Notes under the pieces: generated by a model
Told to the model about the DNA's origin: nothing
Seen by the model: only the letters and a program-made list of their open reading frames with translations
Databases searched by the model: none
Shown here: positions 9,010 to 18,118 of the stretch, piece after piece
How the letters are laid out: the number at the start of each line of letters is the position of its first letter
Numbering within the stretch: the stretch's first letter is position 1
NCBI GenBank assembly: GCA_947502595.1
Contig: CANNAM010000003.1
Coordinates: 234,722 to 298,721 of the forward strand
From: an uncultured Marinicella sp.
GTDB lineage: Bacteria > Pseudomonadota > Gammaproteobacteria > Xanthomonadales > Marinicellaceae
Reading direction: 5' to 3'
DNA: 64,000 bases
Translations under genes and position numbers: made by a program

Positions 9010-10524
9010 ATGAAACGTTTACAACTACTGGCTTTATGTTGGTGCTTCCAAGTGACAACCATTGTAAATGCTTATACGATCGTCAACCGTGGTAACGGTG
9101 CTGAACCTGATTCATTAAACATACACCTGGCGCAAGGCTTAAACAGCCATAATATTCTACTTGATATGTATGAAGGCTTGATGACTTTTTCTATTTCAGG
9201 AGAGCCAAAGTATGGTGTAGCCTTAACTCACACAGTCAATGAAAATTCAACAGAATGGCACTTTACCCTCAATCCTGAAGCAAAATGGAGCGATGGAACA
9301 AGCTTAACTGCCCATGATTTTATCAGAGCATGGCAAACGGCAGCAGCACCCAACACAGCTGCGCCGTACCGTCAATTGTTTGACAACATGACACAACAAG
9401 GCAAACTCCAAATCAGCAGTAAACAAGCAGACCATTTAAGTATCAAATTAAACCAAGCTGACGCCGGCTTATTGGCAAAATTGGTGTTGCCAATTTTTTA
9501 CCCAAAGCCACCTAAAATCATTCATGCCGATGAACAAAAGGTCATCAGTAATGGCGCTTACTTTTTACACCAATGGGACATACAAGAACGCATTATTTTA
9601 AAGAAGAATCCCTATTTCCATGCCGCCAATCAAGTACAGATCAATGAAATACATTATTGGGTGACTGAAAATCAAAACACTGAACTGTTGCGCTTTAGAG
9701 CCGGCGATTTAGACATTACCGAAACCATACCCGACACTAAAATCAGCTGGTTAAGAAAAAATTTAGCCAATGAACTGCGCATTGCACCTTATTATGGCAC
9801 TTTCTTTCTTGGTTTAAATTTACAAGACAAACACCTTACAGACCACAAGTTAAGAGCGGCATTAAGTTTGGCTATAGACCGCCAAATATTGGTGGACAAG
9901 GTGCTGAAAACCGGCCAATTTCCTGCCACCAGTATAGTCCCAAACCTGCAACATACTGCAACTGAAAAAGTTAATCCATCCACTGTCGAAATTAATTTGC
10001 AAACTGCCAAAACACTATTACAACAAAGTGGCTTCAATCCAATTTCAGATCGGCTGGAAATACTTTATAACAACAGCGACAATCAAAAAAAGGTGGCATT
10101 GGCAGTTGCAGCTATGTGGCGGCAAAACCTTGGCGTGAAATCCAAGCTTAAAAACCAGGAATGGAAAGTGTTTGTACAAACACGCAGAGGCCAACAAAAA
10201 CAGGTTTTTCGTTCTGGCTGGATTGCTGATTACCACGATCCTTTGAACTTTTTAGAATTATTCCACAGCCAATCGCATTTTAACTTCTACAACTATGCGA
10301 ACCCTATTTATGACCAATTAATTGAGCAAATGCGAGGCAGCTACGAGCCCACACAACACAGTGAATTCATTGCTCAGGCTGAACACATTTTACAAACGGA
10401 TTTGCCAGTCATCCCACTGTACCACTATGTTTCTAGACACCTGGTCCAACAACACATTTTAGGCTTCGTTGATAACCCAATGGATCGACATTTGAGTCGC
10501 TACCTACATTTAAAGCTTAACTGA
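9010..10524 (+). CDS. Periplasmic oligopeptide-binding protein (SBP family 5)
   Basis: 504 residues with a signal peptide (cleavage probably after VNA near residue 21). The mature start NRGNGAEPDSLNIH and the later NENSTEWHFTLNPEAKWSDG, LTAHDFIRAW and LRAALSLAIDR are hallmarks of the OppA/MppA/DppA family of solute-binding proteins. By family it captures short peptides in the periplasm. No permease or ATPase genes adjoin it, so it must share a transporter encoded elsewhere or act as a scavenger or sensor. Ligand specificity cannot be read. The 277 bases upstream contain only AT-rich sequence with a weak CCAAGT/ACTTGG hairpin. Confidence 0.9.
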   Translation: MKRLQLLALCWCFQVTTIVNAYTIVNRGNGAEPDSLNIHLAQGLNSHNILLDMYEGLMTFSISGEPKYGVALTHTVNENSTEWHFTLNPEAKWSDGTSLTAHDFIRAWQTAAAPNTAAPYRQLFDNMTQQGKLQISSKQADHLSIKLNQADAGLLAKLVLPIFYPKPPKIIHADEQKVISNGAYFLHQWDIQERIILKKNPYFHAANQVQINEIHYWVTENQNTELLRFRAGDLDITETIPDTKISWLRKNLANELRIAPYYGTFFLGLNLQDKHLTDHKLRAALSLAIDRQILVDKVLKTGQFPATSIVPNLQHTATEKVNPSTVEINLQTAKTLLQQSGFNPISDRLEILYNNSDNQKKVALAVAAMWRQNLGVKSKLKNQEWKVFVQTRRGQQKQVFRSGWIADYHDPLNFLELFHSQSHFNFYNYANPIYDQLIEQMRGSYEPTQHSEFIAQAEHILQTDLPVIPLYHYVSRHLVQQHILGFVDNPMDRHLSRYLHLKLN

Positions 10525-10581
10525 ACATCACAACAACCAAAAACCCGTACAAGGTTAATGGTTGCTGTAATGATTCAAGCC

Positions 10582-11136
10582 TTACAGTTTGTCTTTCACA
10601 GCTTCTTGAATCGCTACACTCAAAGCTTGCATTCGTTTGGTGGCTTTGGCCACTTTTTTCTCAGCTGAAGATGGCTTTTTCAATTTATAATGAGTACCAA
10701 CATCTTTCATCAGCCCTAAACGCCACAATTCAGTATAAATTGCTTTGGGTGTCAAACTGCCATTGGCATGTTTTTGACACAAGACCTCAAACGATTTTTT
10801 ATCGTCATTTTTAAGGATTTTGCGGGTATCATTTTTTTCACAAAACGCCACAACATCAGCATAAACTTTTGCCACTTTCGATGGCTTAACTGATATTTTA
10901 TCGCTGTTTAAATAGGGCGCTATAAACCTTCTGTCGATGCCAGTACGAGCGGATATTTCAACCACTGTTGACTTTTTCTTGGCTTGTTTTGCTAAACGCA
11001 CCATATGCATTTTGTAATACTCCATAAACTCTTTGTATGGAAAATCATTTTGCAATGTTGCTTCTGCCATTATTTTGGCAATGTCTTCTACCGACTTCCC
11101 CATAGGGGTTTGTTGATTACTGTTAGATTTCTTCAT
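10582..11136 (-). CDS. HTH-containing protein, possibly DUF6502-like
   Basis: 184 residues from the ATG at 11136; a GTG 12 bases upstream also lies in frame but has no ribosome site. The protein is basic and probably cytoplasmic. The segment STVVEISARTGIDRRFIAPYL (about residues 55-75) looks like a helix-turn-helix, and the second half (ALTPK-type helix, ELWRLGLM) resembles the winged portion of DUF6502 regulators, though it is shorter than that family. I infer a DNA-binding role. Two copies of a 14-base direct repeat cover its start and leader, suggesting autoregulation. The family assignment is tentative. Confidence 0.55.
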   Translation of the reverse strand: MKKSNSNQQTPMGKSVEDIAKIMAEATLQNDFPYKEFMEYYKMHMVRLAKQAKKKSTVVEISARTGIDRRFIAPYLNSDKISVKPSKVAKVYADVVAFCEKNDTRKILKNDDKKSFEVLCQKHANGSLTPKAIYTELWRLGLMKDVGTHYKLKKPSSAEKKVAKATKRMQALSVAIQEAVKDKL

Positions 11137-11164
11137 TTTATTACACACTTATTTTATTACACAC
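11135..11164 (-). repeat. Tandem 14-base direct repeat over the HTH gene start
   Basis: ATTTTATTACACAC occurs at 11135-11148 and again at 11151-11164, separated by TT. Read on the minus strand the second copy runs into the ATG of the HTH gene. Two equally phased copies 16 bases apart at a regulator's start are what an operator or a translational repressor site would look like. Confidence 0.6.
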
Positions 11165-11253
11165 AGCTTTATTATAATAAATGTTCAATGAAGTAAACAT
11201 GCTCAATTGTGAATTTTAGTGACAAATTAGCTGTTTTTTGTATACTTTTGTTG

Positions 11254-11958
11254 CTATTTCAGTTGATAGGCATCAAAACGACACGTCTTTCCGATAATTT
11301 GGAATGTAGGTTTAAAGTTTGTCAGTAAGGGAGATTTTGTTGGGCGTTTGATTACCACCCTCTCACAAGGCATTGTCATGGCCAAGTTCAATAAAGCCAC
11401 TGCATCGTCAGTTGCAGAGTGATGTAGCAATTGAAATAGCTGCATAACTTTTTTGTTTTTAGCGCTTTTAGCTTTGCTAGGGAACATTGGATCTAAATAA
11501 ACCACATCACAAGAATGCAGTTTTGACTGTGCTGCGAAGTCTCCTGGCTTTAGACCAAAACAAACTTCACCAGTTTGTTGGCTGTAACGTTGTATACCGT
11601 CTTTTAATAAAGCATAGATGATGAGATTTTTCTCTACTGCAGTCACTTGAAAACCCGCTTGGTGTAACAAGAAACTGTCAGTGCCTAATCCACAAGTACC
11701 ATCCAACAGTTTAATTTTTCTTTGCCCTTTGATTTGACAGGCTTTGATTAAATTTTCCGCGCCTAAATGTTGTTGACTGCGATAAGACAATGCGCCCTGA
11801 ACAAAGTCTACTGCGAGCTTACTTTGCGGACTTACTGGATCATATAAACTCAAAACCCCATCTTCAGAAGACAGGGTTAAGTTGACTGGCAATTGAGCCA
11901 AAACATGATCAGCGGCAACGCCCAATTCAAGGTCGTGTAAATGCCGATGCAGGTCCAA
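11254..11958 (-). CDS. rsmJ: 16S rRNA (guanine-1516-N2)-methyltransferase
   Basis: 234 residues with a TTG start; no other start codon is in frame after the last upstream stop. The SAM-binding motif LLDGTCGLGTDSFLL and the catalytic-type motif VVYLDPMFPSKAKSAKNKK match RsmJ, which methylates G1516 of 16S rRNA. It is slightly shorter at the N-terminus than the E. coli protein (about 250 residues). The start is two bases beyond the gltA stop, so it is the second gene of a gltA-rsmJ unit and is probably translated by re-initiation, in line with the weak start codon. Confidence 0.85.
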   Translation of the reverse strand: MDLHRHLHDLELGVAADHVLAQLPVNLTLSSEDGVLSLYDPVSPQSKLAVDFVQGALSYRSQQHLGAENLIKACQIKGQRKIKLLDGTCGLGTDSFLLHQAGFQVTAVEKNLIIYALLKDGIQRYSQQTGEVCFGLKPGDFAAQSKLHSCDVVYLDPMFPSKAKSAKNKKVMQLFQLLHHSATDDAVALLNLAMTMPCERVVIKRPTKSPLLTNFKPTFQIIGKTCRFDAYQLK

Positions 11959-11960
11959 TG

Positions 11961-13250
11961 TTATCGTTTATCAATTGGCACGTAGTCACGGGTGGTTGCA
12001 CCACCATAAACTTGACGTGGACGACCAATTCTGGTGTCTGGAGTTTCATACTGTTCTAACCATTGTGAAGTCCATCCGACTGTTCTGGCGATAGCAAACA
12101 TCACAGTAAACATTTGTACAGGAATGCCCAGGGCTTTATAAATGATGCCAGAATAAAAGTCTACGTTCGGATACAGTTTACGGGACACAAAGTACTCATC
12201 TTTTAAAGCAATTTCTTCCAACTTCATGGCCAATTCTAATTGCGGGTCTTGAATGCCCAACTCTTCCAGCACTTCATGACATGCCTTGCGAATCAAGGTT
12301 GCACGCGGGTCAAAGTTTTTATATACGCGGTGTCCAAACCCCATTAACCGGAATGGATCATTTTTGTCTTTTGCTTTGGCTACGTACTTATCAATTTGTG
12401 AAACATCTCCAATTTCATCCAACATCTTCAGTACTGCTTCGTTGGCACCACCATGTGCAGGCCCCCACAAAGAGGCAATACCCGCTGAGATACATGCAAA
12501 TGGATTGGCGCCCGTAGAACCCACCAAACGCACAGTTGAAGTACTGGCATTTTGCTCGTGATCAGCATGTAAAATAAACAGCAAGTCCAAAGCTTTTGCA
12601 GCCACTGGATTAATTTCATAAGGCTCGGCTGGTACGCCGTACATCATGTGCAATAACCGTTCAGTAAAACCCAACTTGTTCTTCGGGTACATAAATGGCT
12701 GACCCACATAATTCTTATACACCGCAGCGGCCACTGTTGGCATTTTTGCAATCAGTCTGATGGCTGCCATGCGACGGTCTTCAGGGTTGTTTACATTCAT
12801 ACCGTCGTGATAAAAAGCAGAGAACGAACCAATAACACTCATCATCATGGCCATAGGATGTGCATCATACTGAAAGCCTTTCATAAATGATCTGATTTTT
12901 TCATGCACCATAGTATGACGAGTAATCAATTGATCAAATTCACGGTATTGTTGCTGATCTGGCAATTCACCATTCATCAATAAATAGGTGACTTCCATAA
13001 AGTTGCTGCTTTCAGCCAATTGCTCAATCGGGTACCCACGATACAACAACACACCCTTACCACCATCGATGAAAGTGATGTCACTTTTACAGGCTGCTGT
13101 GGCAGCAAAACCTGAATCATAAGTAAAATAACCGGTTTGTTTGTGTAAAGTTTTGATATCAAAAGTGGGCGGACCCATTTCAGCACGAATGACTGGCAAT
13201 TCTGCAGTTTTACCTTCCGGGGTTATGACTTTTACAACATCTTCACTCAT
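11961..13250 (-). CDS. gltA: Citrate synthase (type II, hexameric-type)
   Basis: 429 residues, the standard length for the gram-negative NADH-sensitive enzyme. It condenses acetyl-CoA with oxaloacetate to start the citric acid cycle. The catalytic region is plain: [11 protein letters not shown] holds the active-site His, [13 protein letters not shown] the second catalytic His, and PNVDFYSG the catalytic Asp. The N-terminal extension with [10 protein letters not shown] is typical of the bacterial type. A good ribosome site (GGAGAG) precedes the ATG and a TATAAT box lies at 13280-13285. rsmJ follows at once. Confidence 0.97.
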   Translation of the reverse strand: MSEDVVKVITPEGKTAELPVIRAEMGPPTFDIKTLHKQTGYFTYDSGFAATAACKSDITFIDGGKGVLLYRGYPIEQLAESSNFMEVTYLLMNGELPDQQQYREFDQLITRHTMVHEKIRSFMKGFQYDAHPMAMMMSVIGSFSAFYHDGMNVNNPEDRRMAAIRLIAKMPTVAAAVYKNYVGQPFMYPKNKLGFTERLLHMMYGVPAEPYEINPVAAKALDLLFILHADHEQNASTSTVRLVGSTGANPFACISAGIASLWGPAHGGANEAVLKMLDEIGDVSQIDKYVAKAKDKNDPFRLMGFGHRVYKNFDPRATLIRKACHEVLEELGIQDPQLELAMKLEEIALKDEYFVSRKLYPNVDFYSGIIYKALGIPVQMFTVMFAIARTVGWTSQWLEQYETPDTRIGRPRQVYGGATTRDYVPIDKR

Positions 13251-13279
13251 TGATAACTCTCCAATTAATGGGTCTTTTT

Positions 13280-13308
13280 ATTATAAGCCCTAAGCTGATA
13301 TCAGGTTG
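13280..13308 (-). promoter_or_regulatory. Probable sigma-70 promoter of gltA
   Basis: On the minus strand a perfect TATAAT lies at 13280-13285, about 30 bases before the gltA start. A 17-base spacer leads to CAACCT at 13303-13308, a poor -35 match, so the promoter may depend on an activator. Confidence 0.4.
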
Positions 13309-13421
13309 CTGGGGCATAGTTTCATACAATCGTTCATTTTAACATTGTACCGCAACTGAATTAAAGCAGTTTAGCGGGCTACACTGGCTTAAAATCTATA
13401 TTCTTTTCCACAATCAGAAAC

Positions 13422-13445
13422 AAAAAAACCCGAACATGTCGGGTT
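13422..13445 (-). terminator. Terminator of the L31 gene
   Basis: Arms AACCCGA and TCGGGTT (13427-13433, 13439-13445) with a five-base loop. On the minus strand this is followed by a run of seven T, 25 bases past the L31 stop codon. Confidence 0.85.
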
Positions 13446-13469
13446 TGATTTTGATTTTTTAAGAAAACT

Positions 13470-13715
13470 CTATTTTCTTTGGTATCTGCGTTTGAATCGA
13501 TCCACACGACCACCCGTATCAGCCACTTTTTGTTGACCGGTGTAGTAAGGATGTGATTTAGATGAAATCTCGATTTTTACCAGCGGATACTCATTGCCAT
13601 CTTCCCACTTGATGGTTTCTTTAGAATGAATGCAAGAGCGGGTTAAAAATGCAAAGTCAGCACCGGCGTCTTGAAATACCACTTCTCTGTATTCTGGATG
13701 AATATCTTTTCTCAT
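13470..13715 (-). CDS. rpmE2: 50S ribosomal protein L31, type B
   Basis: 81 residues from the ATG at 13715; the longer frame start at 13727 is a TTG without support. [16 protein letters not shown] and [13 protein letters not shown] are the signature ends of type B L31. The zinc-binding Cys pairs of the type A protein are missing, only one Cys being present, so this is the zinc-independent paralogue that replaces L31 when zinc is scarce. A Zur-type operator was not obvious in the leader. It is monocistronic, with a terminator directly downstream. Confidence 0.93.
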   Translation of the reverse strand: MRKDIHPEYREVVFQDAGADFAFLTRSCIHSKETIKWEDGNEYPLVKIEISSKSHPYYTGQQKVADTGGRVDRFKRRYQRK

Positions 13716-13801
13716 AACTGTTTCCAATGTTCTGTATCAAACGTGACGGCGCATTTTAATCCTATACTGTATGAATGTAAAGCCCCGTTGGCATTTTTTT
13801 C

Positions 13802-14314
13802 TCACATATCAATGTCACTGAGGTCAACATCAAAGCGACTCATTAAACCAGCCAGGTCTTTCATCATAATCTGACCACCTATTTTAATCACCACCAACTC
13901 AGAATCATCGTCCAGAGCCATCACTGACAAACCCTGCATGGTATCGTTATTCATTTCAGCCATGATATACACCGTCGAATCATCTTCGCGGATGGTGGCC
14001 AGCTGTTGCATACCCAAAGCCTTCATCTCACCTGCTGTGGCATTGATGAATGATTTGACTTGATTCAAATCTCCCTTGAAATCCTCGTCATCCAAGTTAT
14101 AAACCCTGACGGTAATTTCAGTCAGGTTTTTCATCACCTCTGAAACTTGCTTTTCTTCGCTGGTCATGCCACTGAGCAAACCCAGCATAGCAGCGCCTAA
14201 ATTTATTTCAACCGAAGGCTCTATACCCATGATTGTTTGTAGTTTTTGCAACACATCCTCTGCCTTAACTTGCGCTGTTAAGACCAAAAGACTGATTAAT
14301 ATAATTTTTTTCAT
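13802..14314 (-). CDS. DUF4252 secreted protein of the ECF operon
   Basis: 170 residues, with a signal peptide ending near VKA-ED (residue 18) and an acidic C-terminus. The motif pattern RVYNLDDEDF, GMQQLATIREDDSTVYIM and VIKIGGQIMMKDL agrees with DUF4252, a periplasmic family commonly encoded beside ECF sigma and anti-sigma genes. It lies 12 bases after the anti-sigma gene and closes the operon. I infer that it is either the effector of, or a sensor for, the envelope signal that releases the sigma factor. The molecular function is unknown. Confidence 0.75.
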   Translation of the reverse strand: MKKIILISLLVLTAQVKAEDVLQKLQTIMGIEPSVEINLGAAMLGLLSGMTSEEKQVSEVMKNLTEITVRVYNLDDEDFKGDLNQVKSFINATAGEMKALGMQQLATIREDDSTVYIMAEMNNDTMQGLSVMALDDDSELVVIKIGGQIMMKDLAGLMSRFDVDLSDIDM

Positions 14315-14326
14315 GATTTTACTCCA

Positions 14327-14692
14327 CTAAATCTGTGCCATGGATTTAGAAACAGGTACGATAATTGCCGGTTTTATGCCATGTGTATTGGCATCCTCTA
14401 ATGTTTTAGCACTTATTTTTTGCATGTAATGCATGGCTATCTGCATGTCTCTTTCAGCTGCTGCCAGTTGTTTTTGTTGTATTTGACTGTGGTTTTGCAA
14501 AAACAGACCCAAAGAAAATACCGCAACAAAAGCAAAAGCCATGGCCGGCTTCAGCCAGCTGTAACCTTGGTTGATACCAATTTCTCGATACAAGTTTTGC
14601 TTCATGCTTGGTGGGCATTTAACTTTACGAGTTTGTTCAAAATAATGAGTCAACTCTTCTGCAACCTGATTTTCTATACTTTGTTTACGCAT
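14327..14692 (-). CDS. Putative membrane anti-sigma factor
   Basis: 121 residues: a soluble N-terminal part of about 45 residues, one transmembrane helix (about residues 48-66, AMAFAFVAVFSLGLFL), and a short periplasmic part. Its start overlaps the end of the sigma gene by eight bases. That topology and coupling are standard for ECF anti-sigma factors, although a zinc-binding HxxxCxxC motif is absent. Function is inferred from context, since sequence similarity to a named anti-sigma family is not apparent to me. Confidence 0.65.
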   Translation of the reverse strand: MRKQSIENQVAEELTHYFEQTRKVKCPPSMKQNLYREIGINQGYSWLKPAMAFAFVAVFSLGLFLQNHSQIQQKQLAAAERDMQIAMHYMQKISAKTLEDANTHGIKPAIIVPVSKSMAQI

Positions 14693-15176
14693 ATGTTTTT
14701 TCCAAACTTTCTTTTAACTGTTTCCGAGCCCTGTGTAAATAGACTTTGGTTTGAGACAAACTCAAATCCAAAGCATCCGCCAATACCTGATAGCTTAACC
14801 CATTGACTTCACGCATCACCAACAAAGATTGGTAAGGTTCGTCTAATTGGTTAATTGCTCTGCCAATTTCACCAGATAACTCATCATTTAATACCACATC
14901 TGTGGCTGATGGTGAAACATTGCACCCTACGGCTTGTGCCATTTGGTATTCATTGGCAAGTTTACGCCGACGAATGATGTCCAGACATTGGTTCCTGGTC
15001 ACTTTATACAACCATGCTTTTTCAAATTTACCGCCACTTTCTTTGTGTTGCCACAGTTTGATGAAAGTGTCTTGCACCACATCTTCAGCTTCTAACTGAC
15101 AACCCAACATTCGATACGCCAAGGCATACAATCCATGTTGGTTTTGACTGACTTGTAGGCGGTACCAAATACTCAT
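14685..15176 (-). CDS. ECF-family RNA polymerase sigma factor
   Basis: 163 residues from the ATG at 15176. Region 2 is seen in AYRMLGCQLEAEDVVQDTFIKLW and KAWLYKVTRNQCLDIIRRRK, and region 4 in LVMREVNGLSYQVLADALDLS followed by VYLHRARKQLKE. The start further upstream (15203) falls at the predicted transcription start and is rejected. A well-spaced ECF-type promoter lies just upstream (15204-15233), so the gene probably activates itself. It is first in an operon with a membrane anti-sigma and a DUF4252 protein, which points to an envelope-stress response. Confidence 0.9.
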   Translation of the reverse strand: MSIWYRLQVSQNQHGLYALAYRMLGCQLEAEDVVQDTFIKLWQHKESGGKFEKAWLYKVTRNQCLDIIRRRKLANEYQMAQAVGCNVSPSATDVVLNDELSGEIGRAINQLDEPYQSLLVMREVNGLSYQVLADALDLSLSQTKVYLHRARKQLKESLEKTYA

Positions 15177-15203
15177 GCTAGTTAAATGTTTACATTTCAA
15201 CAC

Positions 15204-15233
15204 TAAAGACGAAATAATTTCTGATTTGTTACA
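15204..15233 (-). promoter_or_regulatory. ECF-type autoregulatory promoter
   Basis: On the minus strand TGTAAC (15228-15233) and CGTC (15208-15211) are separated by 16 bases, the AAC-N16-CGT layout of ECF-sigma promoters. It lies about 30 bases before the sigma gene start, the expected place for autoregulation. Confidence 0.55.
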
Positions 15234-15312
15234 TAATTAGAATTTTTATTTCAATTTTTCAGCTATGCTTGCGCGAACTGAATGGTTTTTTATTAATTAT
15301 AGAGGGTTTAAA

Positions 15313-15981
15313 ATGGCACAACGGTTAATTATCTGTCTTATTTGTCTGCTGGTATCGGCATGTGGCTCTCAGCCAACCAGGCCTAATATCGACCATAAAC
15401 AACAATTAATTGCTGCTTTGGTGGCTCAGGACAGAAATCAAATTATTGCCAATAAAACTCCAGCCAACCTTAAACAAAAGAACTCCAACATCATCAACCT
15501 TTACTTATTGGCAATCAGCAACCAGCCCTATCAACTGATCAGCAACAGCCAACTGCTGTTAAAAAACTTTCACAATTACAACATCGCACAACAAAACATC
15601 ATTAAACCCATACTGCTCTGGGCCTATGTGCATCCCATCTACCGCCAAGAAACTGCTAAACAGGTGCGGCTGTTACAGCGGGAAACCTTGTTGGTGGCAC
15701 CCAGTAACATCAGTTTCAAAACCTGTGAAACCAAACACCCAGGCTGTGCCAATACCCTGCGTGAACAACTTGCTTCCATCATCAGTCCAGCAGAGTTGAC
15801 AAATACACTGCAATCGATGGCACACAACGATCCGTGTATCAACCTAAGTAAAGAAAACTTAGGCGGAGAGTTTGGGAATCAATGCTTGGCCAGTCGCAAA
15901 GGCACTTTAAAAGTCAATTTAATCAGCAGTCCACAGTTTTTATTTGCACAGTGGGAAAGTATGCTTATCAGCAATAAATAA
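15313..15981 (+). CDS. Hypothetical lipoprotein
   Basis: 222 residues from the ATG at 15313, which has AGAGGG eight bases upstream; a longer frame to 15265 is unsupported. The N-terminus is a lipoprotein signal with lipobox LVSAC-GSQ (Cys near residue 18). The mature part is rich in Gln, Asn and Leu, appears helical, and contains five cysteines in its C-terminal half (KTCETKHPGC, DPCINL, GNQCLAS), which could form disulfides in the periplasm. I do not recognise the family. It is transcribed away from the ECF operon and converges on rep. Confidence 0.7.
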   Translation: MAQRLIICLICLLVSACGSQPTRPNIDHKQQLIAALVAQDRNQIIANKTPANLKQKNSNIINLYLLAISNQPYQLISNSQLLLKNFHNYNIAQQNIIKPILLWAYVHPIYRQETAKQVRLLQRETLLVAPSNISFKTCETKHPGCANTLREQLASIISPAELTNTLQSMAHNDPCINLSKENLGGEFGNQCLASRKGTLKVNLISSPQFLFAQWESMLISNK

Positions 15982-16017
15982 AAACCCACATAAGATTCAC
16001 AAATTCATTTCAATGGT

Positions 16018-17997
16018 TCAACTTTCAAGCAGCGCTTTGATGGCAGCAAAATTCTTTTTGTTATTGGCCTTTTGTTCTTCTGCTGTTTGTTTCACTCCAG
16101 GGTGACCGCTGCTGAGCTCAAAAGGAATTTCATCCAGAAAACGACTGGGACCAAATGCCGAAGCTGTTTTTTCTTCAGGAAACCGTTTTTTACGCTTTTT
16201 TACATAGGAAATTTTTAACTGCTGCATCGCACGGGTCATACCCACATACATCAGACGCCGCTCTTCTTCAACCGCACTGACCTCCTCATCGGCATCAGCC
16301 AAAGAGTTGGCATGGGGCAATATACCCTCTTCCACCCCAACCATATAAACATGTTCAAACTCCAAGCCTTTGGCGGCATGTAAAGTCATCATTCGAATGG
16401 CATCCTCACCTTCATCCTCATCTTGACTGGTCTGCAATGACAGGTAATTCAACAACTCATCAAGCGATAAATGTTGGGCTTTGCCCAAGGCGTTGACCCA
16501 CTTCAAGAAATCTTGGACCAACTTAACTTTATTTACTTTAGCCAGCTTGTTGTTGGCTGAATGGTTGACATAATTCAGGTAATCAACTTGTTTAATCAAA
16601 GCGTTCACCACCACTTCTGCCGAAGCCGACATTTGTTGATGGTGTTGCATGATCTTGATAAATGGTGCAACTTTTGCTTGAGCTGAATCTGATAGGTTAC
16701 TGAAACAAGCTGGATCACAACAACTGTCGAAAAAGCCCTTGCCGGCCCGTTTAGCTATGGCCGAAATTTGTTGAATGGTTTGCATCCCAATGCCCCTTTT
16801 GGGGGTATTGATCACCCGTAAAAATGCAGCATTGTCTTTGGGGTTCACTAACAGCCGAATGTAAGCCATTAAGTCCTTTATTTCACTGTAATCAAAAAAC
16901 GACCGCCCACCTGACATCTGATACGGCAAATTATTCAATCGCAGCGCCTGTTCTAGCAGTTTAGCCTGATGATTCGAGCGATACAAGACAGCAAAGTCGT
17001 TGTAGTTTTTGCAGTTGGCTTGTTTATTGAAATTGATATCAGCCACCACTTGCTCTGCTTCAGTCTCAGCATTGGGGTAAGCCAAAATTTGGATGGGACC
17101 ACCTTGTCCCAAATCACTCCAGATTTTTTTCTCAAAAGGATGCGGATTGTGCTGAATGACTGCATTTGCAGCGTCTAAAATGGTGCTGTTAGAGCGGTAA
17201 TTTTGTTCTAATTTAATCACTGCAAGGCTTGGAAAGTCTTGTTGCAGCAACTGTAAATTTTCAGCTTGCGCACCACGCCACCCATAAATCGATTGGTCAT
17301 CATCACCTACACAGGTCAAGTGATTATTTTTACCCATCAGTAATTTAAGCAGCAGGTACTGGCTGGCATTGGTGTCTTGGTATTCATCAACCATCAAATA
17401 TTGAATCTGTTGCTGCCATTGTTTTAACACCTCGGGCTTATCATTCAATAACCACACCGGCTGTAAAATTAAATCATCAAAATCCATGGCGTTGATACCA
17501 ACCATGTAATCCAAGTACTGCTGGTATATTTCCACTGCCATGGGCACAGTTGAATTCACTTGCGCTGGTCGAAGGGCTGCATTTTTCCAGCCTGAAATCT
17601 GCCACTGCAGCTGGTTGCTGACATCTTTTTTTATGCCTTTAGGCAATAAACCTTGTATGATTTTTTGGCATTCAGAAGTGTCCAAGATGCTGAAACCGCG
17701 ATGGTATGCAGTGTGCTGGATTTCTTGTTGCAATAAACGCAGGCCCAAAGCATGAAATGTTGAAATATTCAGCGCTTCACCAGCATCAATCAAATGCATG
17801 GCCCTTGCCTTCATTTCCTTGGCCGCTTTGTTGGTAAAAGTGATGGCGTAAATACCTTGTGGCTGACAAATATTATGGGCCACCAAATGAGCCATTTTTT
17901 CAGTGATAACCCTGGTCTTTCCACAACCAGCGCCAGCCAATACTAACAGTGGTTTATCAGTGAGTTTTACAGCTTGTTGTTGGGGTTTATTGAGCAC
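16018..17997 (-). CDS. rep: ATP-dependent DNA helicase Rep
   Basis: 659 residues, close to E. coli Rep (673). It is a superfamily 1A 3'-5' helicase that helps replication forks pass obstacles. Visible motifs: Q-motif and Walker A in LNKPQQQAV and LAGAGCGKTRVI (Cys where Ser is usual), motif Ia AITFTNKAAKEMK, motif II DEYQDTNASQY, motif III GDDDQSIYGWRGA, motif IV QNYRSNSTIL, motif V LHAAKGLEFEHV and motif VI EEERRLMYVGMTRA. The start is GTG, chosen because LNKPQQQ aligns with the family's N-terminus. UvrD is a paralogue but is longer (about 720). Confidence 0.92.
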   Translation of the reverse strand: MLNKPQQQAVKLTDKPLLVLAGAGCGKTRVITEKMAHLVAHNICQPQGIYAITFTNKAAKEMKARAMHLIDAGEALNISTFHALGLRLLQQEIQHTAYHRGFSILDTSECQKIIQGLLPKGIKKDVSNQLQWQISGWKNAALRPAQVNSTVPMAVEIYQQYLDYMVGINAMDFDDLILQPVWLLNDKPEVLKQWQQQIQYLMVDEYQDTNASQYLLLKLLMGKNNHLTCVGDDDQSIYGWRGAQAENLQLLQQDFPSLAVIKLEQNYRSNSTILDAANAVIQHNPHPFEKKIWSDLGQGGPIQILAYPNAETEAEQVVADINFNKQANCKNYNDFAVLYRSNHQAKLLEQALRLNNLPYQMSGGRSFFDYSEIKDLMAYIRLLVNPKDNAAFLRVINTPKRGIGMQTIQQISAIAKRAGKGFFDSCCDPACFSNLSDSAQAKVAPFIKIMQHHQQMSASAEVVVNALIKQVDYLNYVNHSANNKLAKVNKVKLVQDFLKWVNALGKAQHLSLDELLNYLSLQTSQDEDEGEDAIRMMTLHAAKGLEFEHVYMVGVEEGILPHANSLADADEEVSAVEEERRLMYVGMTRAMQQLKISYVKKRKKRFPEEKTASAFGPSRFLDEIPFELSSGHPGVKQTAEEQKANNKKNFAAIKALLES

Positions 17998-18118
17998 AGT
18001 AAATGGCGCATAATTTTAAGGTGCTCATCTTAAGCAACTGTGTTGGGTGAATTCAAGCAAAACCCACAGCAATAATAATTGAACGGAACAAACCTAGTCA
18101 CGAGACCAGTAACCGACA

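Noticed and set aside
8823..9095. 90-codon plus-strand frame before the peptide-binding protein
   Set aside because: No family, no ribosome site, and it runs into the signal peptide of the real gene in another frame.
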